DNA of 64,000 nt from Hydractinia symbiolongicarpus (taxonomy: Eukaryota; Cnidaria; Hydrozoa; Anthoathecata; Hydractiniidae): the NCBI RefSeq assembly GCF_029227915.1, contig NW_026633880.1, forward strand, positions 186,001-250,000. Reading direction: 5' to 3'. Shown piece after piece: positions 21,234 to 29,700 of the stretch. The notes beneath the pieces are model-generated. The model was given only the letters and a program-made list of their open reading frames with translations. It did not search any database and was not told the DNA's origin. Position 1 is the stretch's first letter. Each line of letters opens with the position of its first letter. Made by a program: the position numbers and the translations under genes.

Positions 21234-21260
21234 TTTCGACATGTAATAAACATGTCGAAA
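21234..21260. promoter_or_regulatory. Perfect 11-bp-arm hairpin over the integrase start
   Basis: tttcgacatgt and acatgtcgaaa flank a 5-base aataa loop. The right arm contains the ATG at 21252. The arrangement parallels the palindrome at 16987-17008. Confidence 0.65.
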
Positions 21261-22265
21261 CATATCATTACTCCAGAAGAAGCGAAAGAATTAAGCAGTA
21301 TTTACTATACCTCTGAAAATCTCTGGACTGGTCGGAAGGCTGTTAAATTGCTCGCTGAGCACAGTGGACTATCTAAAAAGAAAGTCGTACACTGGCTATC
21401 TCGTCAGTTGCTCTGGCTCAGACATATCAAGGGGCCCAAGCGCATCAACTACCCCCATTTTACAATCACAAGGCCTAATGAAATGCACCAATGTGATTTG
21501 CTCTACATGCCTCATGATCGCCTGTATGGCTCGAAATACAAATATATCCTCACAGGGATCGATGTAGCCTCGCGCTACAAGGTAGCTAGACCATTGAGAA
21601 CGAAGAAAGCCAGCGAAGTCGCCGACATGATCAAGGACATTTACGCGAAGCCCGGAGGCAAAGCAGGACCTTTACGCTATCCGAAGATCTTCCAGTGCGA
21701 CAACGGTAGTGAGTTTAAGTCAGATGTGACAAAACTGCTAGAGGGCAAAGGGGTCGAGATTAAGCGCGCAACCACCAAATATCATCATACGTTCACAGCC
21801 TTTGTCGAGTCCTATAACAAGGTGCTCGCTGAGAGACTTTTCAAACCTCAGGACGCGCAAGAGTTGGTCACTGATGAGACTAGTACCACATGGGTGAAAC
21901 ATCTGTACACTATCGTGAAAAGCATGAACAATACCAAGACAGAAATGATCGGTATGAAACCCAACAAGGCAATCAAGCTAGATGAAGTACCGCTTGCGAA
22001 AGATCGCCTGGAGGCTCCGCAGGAGCAAGAAAAACCTCTACCTGAGGACGGTCTTTACTTGTACCTGCTACAACCTGGAGAAGAGCACAGTGATGCGAAA
22101 AGACGTGCTACTGACGCCTGGTGGAGCAAAAAGACGTATAGACTCGATCGTGCTCTTGCTGAGACGGCCGTGTCAGCGGAAGGGCGAAGCCCGTCTAGCC
22201 GTCTGTTGTACTATCTTGCAGGTGGGCCCTGGGCATGTCATGGTGGGCATGTCAAAGAGTGGTAA
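21252..22265 (+). CDS. INT: Polinton DDE integrase
   Basis: The retrovirus-type integrase joins element ends to target DNA. I place the start at MSKHIITPEE (21252); a longer in-frame ATG at 21201 lies inside the preceding gene. Counting from 21252, an N-terminal helical region is followed by the core with D82 (HQCDLLYM), D150 (FQCDNGSEF) and E186 (FVESYNKVLAERL), 35 residues apart in the last pair, as in D,D35E enzymes. Residues ~265-300 (PEDGLYLYLLQPGEEH, WSKKTYRLDR) resemble the conserved C-terminal part. The last ~35 residues are odd in composition and may reflect a late frame change. Copy D of the short repeat sits at residues ~251-260. Confidence 0.9.
   Translation: MSKHIITPEEAKELSSIYYTSENLWTGRKAVKLLAEHSGLSKKKVVHWLSRQLLWLRHIKGPKRINYPHFTITRPNEMHQCDLLYMPHDRLYGSKYKYILTGIDVASRYKVARPLRTKKASEVADMIKDIYAKPGGKAGPLRYPKIFQCDNGSEFKSDVTKLLEGKGVEIKRATTKYHHTFTAFVESYNKVLAERLFKPQDAQELVTDETSTTWVKHLYTIVKSMNNTKTEMIGMKPNKAIKLDEVPLAKDRLEAPQEQEKPLPEDGLYLYLLQPGEEHSDAKRRATDAWWSKKTYRLDRALAETAVSAEGRSPSSRLLYYLAGGPWACHGGHVKEW
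22002..22032 (+). repeat. Palindrome-centred repeat, copy D
   Basis: gatcgcctggaggctccgca begins the copy, which encodes DRLEAPQEQE inside the integrase, between the catalytic core and the C-terminal conserved segment. It is the only coding copy on the plus strand. Confidence 0.75.
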
Positions 22266-22292
22266 ATTTCTCGAGCCCGAGCGCCATTTCAC

Positions 22293-22317
22293 CGGTTCCC
22301 CCGCTACGGGGGAACCG
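22293..22317. terminator. GC-rich hairpin after the integrase
   Basis: cggttccccc and gggggaaccg pair perfectly around gctac. It lies 28 bases past the integrase stop and is one of the strongest hairpins in the element. A role in 3'-end formation is inferred. Confidence 0.55.
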
Positions 22318-22425
22318 CTCAGTTGATACCCATAGGCGTAGTTAATGTGAACCTATGGCTTACATTAATACAAAAAAAATGTTCGGTATCCCTGGAGGAG
22401 GCTAATATCTAGTATATATCAGGGT

Positions 22426-23219
22426 TTATACCATGTCAATGTCGAACATTCCCTCAAACAACTCACGCGTATCATCGTCGGGCAGGGTAAAGTGGTTTTT
22501 GTAAGAGTTCGCAGACCCTAGGGTGTCCTCCTTAAACCGACACCAGGTGTGTATCGCGTTAGGATTGTCACATCTCCCGAGTATAGTGCTCTCGGGGTAC
22601 TTTGTCATCAGTATACCCATGCTCTTGCCCAGCTGTCTACGCTGACATCTGATCATGTAGTAGGGATGCTTATCATGAGGATGGTTCTTGTTAACCACGC
22701 ATAGCACGTTGTCATATTGATGTCGATGCGGGACGTGTCTTTCTCGTAGTTCAACGATTTCTTCGTCCCTCTCCTGGAGGTCGTCCTCTAGGTTGGCAAT
22801 GGTCACGTCCCTTTGATCGAGATCATCCGCAAGGAGCGCCAGGGCTATATCTTTTTCTTCGATGGTTGCGGCAAGCTTTCGCATTTCTTTGGGTAGCACC
22901 TCTTCAACAACCCAATCCAAAAATGGTTCTGCCTTGGATTTCTTACACCTTAAAAGGAAGCAATAGAGACCGGGTTCTGTCAGTAACATCGTGTCTGGAT
23001 GAAGGGGGTTGATATCGACCCCCTTGTCTTCTGCGGTACTTTTAACCTCCCAGGCCCGCTTTACATGCTTCTCCGGTACATGTGCCTGAATAGCTTTTCT
23101 ACTATCACGTTTATCATCATAGCCGACAGCTCTCCACACGTCTTTGGCTACGAGGCACTTTCCTTAATGTACAAAGAACGAACTTTGCTGTCTTCGAAAA
23201 AATTACTGACCAAGGACAT
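22426..23219 (-). pseudogene. BRO-N domain protein with coiled coil, frameshifted
   Basis: The N-terminal start (ATG at 23219, preceded by tataagaaag) reads MSLVSNFFEDSKVRSLYIKE. A frame change between about 23147 and 23160 separates it from the rest of the BRO-N domain (AVGYDDKRDSRKAIQAHV, HPDTMLLTEPGLYCFLLRCK, FLDWVVEEVLPKEMR). A coiled coil (IALALLADDLDQRD) and a C-terminal domain (YYMIRCQRRQLGKSMGILM, IHTWCRFKED) like that of viral BRO proteins follow. BRO-N proteins of DNA viruses bind DNA and may regulate genes. The gene is antisense and convergent to the integrase. Confidence 0.75.
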
Positions 23220-23271
23220 CTTTCTTATACACACCAAGGCTCAACCACAGTTTTTTATGATTCGAAAAAAG

Positions 23272-23581
23272 TCACAAAATTACGAGGTCCATCCACTTGA
23301 GTCCCTCGAGAGAGATGAAGATATCGTGGGGATTGCCGTTGTTATTTCTGAGCTGCTTGCGGGTTTGTTTAAAACGGGCTGGAAGGGATCTGAAAAGATG
23401 ATTTATCTTGGTCTCAATATTTTTCATCTTGTAGTTTTGGGACAGAACTCGTCACGAGGGCCAATAACGAAAAAAACAGAGGGAGCCATGGATATTTTTC
23501 GCATAACTCTTCAATATCCAGAGTCGTGTTGGCTCTCAAAAGAGCATGATACACAGTTTTAATTACGCTCTCACTATCCAT
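23272..23581 (-). pseudogene. Degenerate ORF between BRO and ATPase genes
   Basis: An ATG at 23581, preceded by tataagaaaag, opens a protein-like frame (YHALLRANTTLDIEELCEKY) that soon goes out of frame near a T-run. A second frame at 23272-23427 encodes 51 residues (MKNIETKINHLFRSLPARFK). Together they look like one small gene broken by indels. Function is unknown. A plus-strand ORF across the same region is antisense shadow. Confidence 0.4.
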
Positions 23582-23602
23582 CTTTTCTTATATGTCAAGA
23601 GT

Positions 23603-24259
23603 CTAACCAACAATCTTGTAACTTCTAGGATGTTCCAGTCTTACGTACAAGCAAGCATGCTTGGACTTCTTGAGCTGAGCCTTAATAATGGAAATTTCTT
23701 CCCTACTTGAAATTACATTGTTCTCTTCATGAATGAGCTCAAACTCCTTCCGATTCTTCGGATACCAGAGAAAAAGCTGTTTCATTTGATCCCTTACTGT
23801 TATCGGAATCTTCTTATATCTTTGCGTTAGTACCCAGAGACTGTGCTCGCGATGTCTACCCGAAACAGCTAGTTCTAGCAACGCACCACGAGTTTTGTCG
23901 AGACTCTCGTCGGCTATCATATCGTCAACGATAAACAACGTCTCTTCGCCCGCCAGCAATGACGACAGTTTTTGGATCCACTCGAACAGCTGCTCCTTTG
24001 GATCCACCAGAAACACGTAGTCATCTTTCCACAGCGAGGATCTCTCGAGATAGGTCTTATTTCAGCGGATTGTAGGGCAGAGAATGACAATGTTGTCAAA
24101 ATGCTGCCTATACTCGTTCTCAAGCAAATTCAGGATACGCTGCGTTTTGCCACAGCTTGTCGGTCCAGTAAAGATTGCCGTATGCGGCTCCTTGACAATG
24201 TCTAGAGCCATTTTATTCTGAGGGTATTGCAGCGCTTTGTGTTTGCCTTGGGCAGACAT
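23603..24259 (-). pseudogene. ATP: FtsK/HerA-type packaging ATPase, one nonsense codon
   Basis: The first part reads a Walker A motif, TGPTSCGKT (near residue 34), and the second a Walker B motif, ETLFIVDDMIAD, followed by a sensor-like LWVLTQRY. This is the genome-packaging ATPase family of Polintons and related viruses, which drives DNA into capsids. Both parts are in the same frame, separated only by an in-frame TGA at 24062-24064. Total length (~218 codons) is typical. The frame is also open ~40 codons upstream of the ATG at 24259, without another ATG. Confidence 0.85.
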
Positions 24260-24366
24260 AAACCTTGTAGGGCGCTTACTTAGAGATGAAGCGGTTACCT
24301 TTTCTAATGTTCTCGCTTGCCCACATTGGTTGGGTATTTGTATAGTGTAGTCTTTTCGTTGGTCAA

Positions 24367-24609
24367 CTATTTTGGAGGCATCGCGGAACGCTTATACCAC
24401 CCTTGTTTTATTGCGTAATCGTCGAATAATATCGCTCCTGTCATATAGCCAGCGAGCTTCAAGCCGTCCTCCATGTCCATCTTGGCCCCTGGTCTAGAAA
24501 CTCCCAGAGCCTTTTTCACGCCTAGCGCCAAGACAATAGTATAGGATACTAGTCTGACAGATTCCCACAAGGAATCGACGACTTCTTTCTGATACTCTTT
24601 GCTGCTCAT
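24367..24609 (-). CDS. Small Polinton membrane protein
   Basis: The intact 80-residue frame starts MSSKEYQKEVVDSLWES with ctataataa before its ATG. One or two hydrophobic stretches (RLVSYTIVLALGVKKALGV, KLAGYMTGAILFDDYAI) are present. It lies 10 bp after the stop of the preceding minus-strand gene. No function is recognised; small membrane proteins are common in these elements. Confidence 0.6.
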   Translation of the reverse strand: MSSKEYQKEVVDSLWESVRLVSYTIVLALGVKKALGVSRPGAKMDMEDGLKLAGYMTGAILFDDYAIKQGWYKRSAMPPK

Positions 24610-24619
24610 TTATTATAGG

Positions 24620-24997
24620 TTATCGCATCTTGAAAATGTCAATATCAGGCTCTTCGCGTTGCTTTCGCGTGGGTTGAGACGGCGCTGGCGCTGACACGGT
24701 CGCACGTACTCCTGTGGAGACGCTAGGCTCTGGGGTTTCAGCAGGCTTCTTACGTCTGTAATAGACTGCCACACAAGCGGCAAGTACAGCAATACCTCCA
24801 GCGACATAGAGATATGCACTGTCCCGGAACTTGTGATGACTTGCGACAGGTTCCTGACCCTCTTGCGAAGTACTTTTGCCCAAGTTCTTCTGCAGGTCAG
24901 CCTTGTTCTTGCGATTCCATTCAGCAAGTTTTTTTCCAGCAGCAACACGACCCTCATTCTTCTTGGTTATGACTTGGTTAGATTGCTCTTCACTCGT
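24620..24997 (-). pseudogene. Single-pass membrane protein lacking an ATG
   Basis: About 125 codons are open, with a basic N-terminal region (GRVAAGKKLAEWNRKNKADL), one membrane segment (YLYVAGGIAVLAACVAVYY), a basic stop-transfer and a proline-rich tail. The position expected for the start, just after the aaataa of the start signal, reads ACG (24995-24997), and no in-frame ATG follows before the membrane segment. Either it is not translated or a non-AUG start is used. The tail includes copy E of the short repeat, read in a different frame from other copies. Confidence 0.6.
24706..24730 (-). repeat. Palindrome-centred repeat, copy E (other reading frame)
   Basis: agcgtctccacaggagta keeps the palindromic core but is read here as PSVSTGV, one base out of the frame used in copies A, B and D. 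Confidence 0.6.
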
Positions 24998-25165
24998 TTA
25001 TTTGTAAGGTGAGACCTTGGAAAAAGATGAAGACAAAAAGCCTTTATCTGAGGTTCTTCGATTGGGGGTAGAGGTGACTGTCGATTCATCCTCCACCTAC
25101 AACGAGGGAAAAGCCATCTATATTAATGAATCGATCAAAGGCACGCTTGGGCTAAAAATTTTGTA
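24998..25165 (+). pseudogene. Possible gene remnant ending at a hairpin
   Basis: A plus-strand frame without ATG reads protein-like sequence (KPLSEVLRLGVEVTVDSSST, GKAIYINESIKG) up to a stop at 25163-25165. It is divergent from the start-less membrane gene and convergent with the Fic gene. It may be the tail of a small lost gene. Confidence 0.3.
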
Positions 25166-25183
25166 AAGAGTTTTACAAAATTT
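25156..25183. terminator. Perfect 12-bp-arm hairpin after the Fic gene
   Basis: aaattttgtaaa and tttacaaaattt pair around gagt. It is 16 bases beyond the Fic stop (25199), where a 3'-end signal would be expected, and overlaps the end of the plus-strand remnant. Confidence 0.55.
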
Positions 25184-25198
25184 CCTTGTAGTGACGAA

Positions 25199-26065
25199 TC
25201 AGTGAATTTTCGACTTTTCTAGTAGAGCCAAGTTTTGCTCAAAATTATCCCATACCTTCACCAAAGACCTACAGACCATCGTGTAAAATAACGATGGTCT
25301 CTCTTCAAACCTTATAACAGCCTGAAGGTAATGGCGCCTGCCGCGTTTGTGGAACGAGCTAAGCAAAACCGCAAAGAGACTCATTCCACTCTCCACAAGT
25401 ACGTGGGAAATAACGAGCCTACATAGCCTACCGTTCCCATCTTCGAATGGATGGGTATTAATCAAGTCCATAAACAACCTCACCGCGTTCCATATCAGAT
25501 CGTCAGTCTCTGTAGAGTAGTATCGATCCAGGGCGTCTATCACTAACCTTGGGATTGCAGAAACAGGGGCAAATTCGTGAAAACCAGCGAATGCCTTAGT
25601 CGTCCTGTATTTCCCTGTCAGCACGGGTTTGCCGCCCCTGTGTTTTTCCCCGCGCATCATGATCTCATGGATGGCTTGGATTTTGTCAGGTGTGAGACGT
25701 CCGCAGCACTGCATCCATTTTAGAGCGCGCATAAAGTTTATCATCTGCCTTTTGAAACTTTTCGTCTTTTCGTCAAGGTGTGCGTCTTCAGGATCCTGCA
25801 TCAGCTTCCAGGCCTCAGATGCTGAAAAGTTGGGGTCTACCTCTCCTTCGGATGCGTAGGTTCCGTACGCAAACAGGGCTTCCCACCCTTTTAGAAATTC
25901 CTCTACGTATGCGTGGTTTTTTCGCTTTCGCGAGAGTTCGGCTAGCTTTGCAGTTTTATTTAGGACATTTCGGTACCCGTCTTCGTCTGCCATCCAATAC
26001 TGCCTTTTTAATTTTTCGATTTTGTTAAATATCTGACTGCTCCCCATTTTCTTCTTGCTGTTCAT
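25199..26065 (-). CDS. Fic-domain protein (putative AMP-transferase)
   Basis: The intact 288-residue frame carries the full Fic motif HPFEDGNGRLCR (residues 205-216) with catalytic His and phosphate-binding GNGR. A flap-like segment, TGKYRTTKAFAG, lies ~50 residues earlier. TYASEG (69-74) fits the class II inhibitory helix (S/T)xxxE(G/N), so activity would be self-restrained. Fic enzymes usually attach AMP to hydroxyl side chains of target proteins. The start overlaps the end of the upstream gene by 41 bases (an alternative ATG at 26047 still overlaps). No signal peptide or membrane segment was seen. It is accessory cargo, not a core Polinton gene; the target is unknown. Confidence 0.88.
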   Translation of the reverse strand: MNSKKKMGSSQIFNKIEKLKRQYWMADEDGYRNVLNKTAKLAELSRKRKNHAYVEEFLKGWEALFAYGTYASEGEVDPNFSASEAWKLMQDPEDAHLDEKTKSFKRQMINFMRALKWMQCCGRLTPDKIQAIHEIMMRGEKHRGGKPVLTGKYRTTKAFAGFHEFAPVSAIPRLVIDALDRYYSTETDDLIWNAVRLFMDLINTHPFEDGNGRLCRLVISHVLVESGMSLFAVLLSSFHKRGRRHYLQAVIRFEERPSLFYTMVCRSLVKVWDNFEQNLALLEKSKIH

Positions 26066-26645
26066 AATCTCGCTCTTTATCTGTCTTGGACTTCACGGAG
26101 AGCTGAGTGTGATTAATAGTATGAGCAGCAACCAAGAGTGGCGCTAGAAATTTTCCAAAGGCAGAGTACACAAGGATCCCCAAATCTGCCATGGAGTCTT
26201 TGATAATTGGGTCTTCCTCAATGTCCTTTTTCAGACCCTCCGCACTATCGAGTTGAACAACATTACCTACAGCCTTCGCGTACATGCTAATCGCATGTGA
26301 AGATAGTGCCTTGGCGGTCTTTTCTCCCTTCTCGTGAATTTCACGTTGAACGAATTCCGCATACGCTTTTTCGATCACCTCATCTGATGCCTTGTCAGCA
26401 AAGCTTTCAGTACATTTCTTCGGCAAGAGATGCTGTTTGCCTTTGCGTATAGCATCTTTCAAAGCTTGACGTTTGTCGATAGGTTTTTCTTAGGGTTGAA
26501 AGGCTTCCGTAGGTGTGTCTACAACATCAAATATAGCTGTAATCTCGCTCATCTTTATTAGAAGCCTTCTATAACGCAAAAAGCAGAGCACGATCAAGAC
26601 GTACGGAAGAATTATTGCTACAGTGAGGCCTATGTCGTGCATCAT
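26025..26645 (-). pseudogene. Conserved unknown next to polymerase, one nonsense codon
   Basis: From tandem ATGs at 26645/26642 the frame encodes a hydrophobic segment (LTVAIILPYVLIVLCFLRY), passes a second start with its own ctaataaag signal at 26552 (MSEITAIFDVVDTPTEAF), and meets an in-frame TAA at 26490-26492. It is open again to 26025 (EKAYAEFVQREIHEKGEKTA, then a weakly hydrophobic LGILVYSAFGKFLAPLLVA). Only the 3' 145 codons from the ATG at 26462 are uninterrupted. It overlaps the Fic gene by 41 bases. Family not recognised. Confidence 0.5.
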
Positions 26646-26768
26646 TTTTATTTGAAATTGTTGAGTAAAAAAAAGTAATTACAGTGCGTACATTTTTTAC
26701 GGTCCTCCATCTTGTTACTTCTTGTGAAGTGGCACTTCACAAAACTCTGGACGGGGAAACCTCACTAT

Positions 26769-29700
26769 TCACAACATAAGAGGGGAGGTATGTACACCGT
26801 CAGCGTGCACCTTCCGCTTATCGTATAACGCTGAGAGGCCCAGCTTGTTTTGTTCGTACGTAACCATCCCCTGGTTGCGCACCCGGAAACCTACGTTTTT
26901 CGCAGTGTCAATATAGCCATTCAACGCGTTCTTATACCTCTCCCATGTCATAGCGTTATGCTTCTTCGACATCCCCTTACATGAGAACTTTGTGCCCTCT
27001 TTCCCTTCGATGAAATAGCACTTGGCTGTCGTGGCAATCATCCTAAACCCCATAAACTCAAGCTTAAACAGACCTCCTGTTCGACTCGAGTACTTATCAG
27101 TGACGAGCCAGTTTTTCACGTCTTTGTCGTACTCGTCAAGCAGTTCAGGGCGAACGACATCTCGCAACTCTTCTCCAGAGATGGCAAAATAGGCACTGTC
27201 CGTATCCATGTAAATATATTCAAAGTCTCGACGATCCACGTACTTGTCAATGAAGTCATAATAGAACTCAAGCATACGCAATTTGGCCAGCTGGTACACC
27301 TCAATGCCGCACTGGTATGCTCTGTCGATATGCACCTTTTTCTTTCCTTCTTTGATCTCGTAAGCATCACCTATCTCTTCAAGATCTTCAAGGTATGGCG
27401 ATCTCATCGCTGCATCCACCTTCTTTTCATCTCTCGTAAAGATGGTGTTCGCGTGTCTCGCTAGGTCCTCGATCATTTTCCCATAGAACGAGTTCCCTTT
27501 CAGCTTGGCTGTATATCCCGCAATACGCTTGTCAGGGTCTTTATCGGCTTGTCGTCGTGCATCCGCAATTTCTTCCGGAAACCATGCAAATGGCTTACCT
27601 CGTTTGTACTTGATGAACTGGTGAAACGCTGTCACCTTCAGGCCATGGTCGAGGTACCACTTTAGCACCGGAGTGTACAGCAAGATCTTTTCAGCTTTCA
27701 TCAATCCTAGGAGCTTACGCGTACCTCGAACACGCTTTCTCCCTGTTGCTTTTAGGTACTCTTGCATGTGCTCGGGGATTTGATCGTCGGGTATCTCTTT
27801 CACGACAAATAGCGGAGCCATCTCGCTGAATTTGTCGTACAGCTCCTTCGGCACTTTGATGTCGACATGCGCAAAACCGAAGAGGGATCCATTTTGCACA
27901 CCTTGTGTTAGTAGCTCGAGATTGTGTTTCGCTGTCGGTGTAAGCACCTTGATCAGCTTCTCCTTCCCACAAGGAAAGTCTTGCATCAACGTACTCGGGT
28001 ACAGCATGTTCGCATCATATCCAAGAATGGTTTTGCACTTTTTACTGTTTCGACCATAGATATGGGATCTGATACCCGTCACGTCTCTCTCGTGGTACCT
28101 ACAGAACACGATGGCAGGCCCTCCCACCATGCCTGTTTGAAGCAGTTCATACGCCTCATTCTTCGTGCACTCAGTGCAAGTCTCTCGCACCTTTTTGCAC
28201 GCCTCGCAACTCATTCCTTTGCATCCCCCTGCACATTTTCCCTTGCATGTCTTGCACTTTTTCCCCTTGCATGTCTTGCACTTTTTCCCCTTGCACGTCT
28301 CGCAATTCTCACCTCTTTTTCTCTTTCCACCACAAACCTCGCATGGTCTGTCGTTACACACCTCGCAAACGTTACCCTCACACTTTTTCCCCTTGCATGT
28401 CTTGCACTTTTTCCCCTTGCACGTCTCGCAATTCTCACCTCTTTTTCTCTTTCCACCACAAACCTCGCATGGTCTGCTGTTACACACATCGCAAACGTTA
28501 CCCTCACACTCTTTACACTGTTCTCGAGCTTTCTTGCACGCCTCGCAGCCCTCCCCTTCGCACGGCTCGCTTTCACACTTGTGCTTGCATGGTTCTCCTG
28601 GCGCGTATAGCTCTAGCTTTGGATTCAGTCGTAGAGACTTGTTCAAGACGTAGCGCATCGACACACCTGGAATGCTTACCGCGTCTTTCAAAATGTCTAT
28701 CTCGTCGTCGTAGTACTGCAGCCTCGTCTTGTCCACAGCTTCGAAGGAAGGTTCCACGTCGGCTAAATTGTACTCACGCAACTAGTCCATCATGGTGACG
28801 CAGCCTCGCTTGTAAAACTCTGCACGGAATGTTTCGTACTCTTCAGTAGAGAGGGTGTTTTTCCCACTAAGACTGCTATAGAAGTGTTCGTGCTCCACGG
28901 GTCCGACGTGGTTTAGCTTGTCATAGCTCGTCAGCCACACGTATGGGAACACCAGCTTTTCGAGCTTGCAATCCAGAGACTTGCACCATAGGTCGTAGCT
29001 CATGCCAGGAGCTATAAAATTTTTGATATCGAGAAATTTGAACCTCGAGGTCGTAAAGAACATATAGTCGTTGTCTTTCTTCGCCACTTTGATCTTATCG
29101 CTATCGTATCTGGCAATTTGATCGACAAAGTAACGCTTGATCATGTTCAGGTCATACTTGCCACTGTTAAAACCGATCACAGTCACTTGATGCTCCCACG
29201 CGTCCGATGCATTCTGAGTATTGTCTGAAAGCATGTTAAAATAATTGGGTCTCGGGTGCATTCTCTCCACCTCTTTCACGATGAGGGCGTGTCTCTTTTC
29301 GAGCTGCTCCACAAACTGTTTAATCAAGATCTTGGGATCATCGTGCTCCAAGAACGTTGGATCTCCGTTCAGACTATTGTGAATAGCGACGCTGACCGGC
29401 ACATGCTCCGAGATGTATGTTAGATCGGATGTTTGCCGCTGATTCAGAGGGAGCAAAAGTGCCTCGAAATCAAACACGATGTAGTGAGGGTAGGGTTGAA
29501 ATTCTTTCTTGAAGTACCTCTTGGCTTTGGGTGGGCTCTCACACTCCCACACTGCCACGAGGTTGTAGCCAAGTTTTCGGATGCCTTTCTCCTTGGATTT
29601 GGTGGCTGTATATCTGTTTATGTTTGCTGTTCCTTGGCAGGGGCATCCGTGCCACTTGCAACCGTGGTACTCATAGACTGTCCTAGTTTGAGGTTCATAG

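Noticed and set aside
22999-23562. 187-codon plus-strand ORF
   Set aside because: It is antisense to the BRO gene and to the broken ORF; the minus strand shows BRO-N motifs and start signals, the plus strand none.
27924-28798. Several long plus-strand ORFs over the polymerase
   Set aside because: They are shadows of the G/A-rich cysteine repeat; they read as low-complexity leucine/serine/histidine sequence without a start signal.
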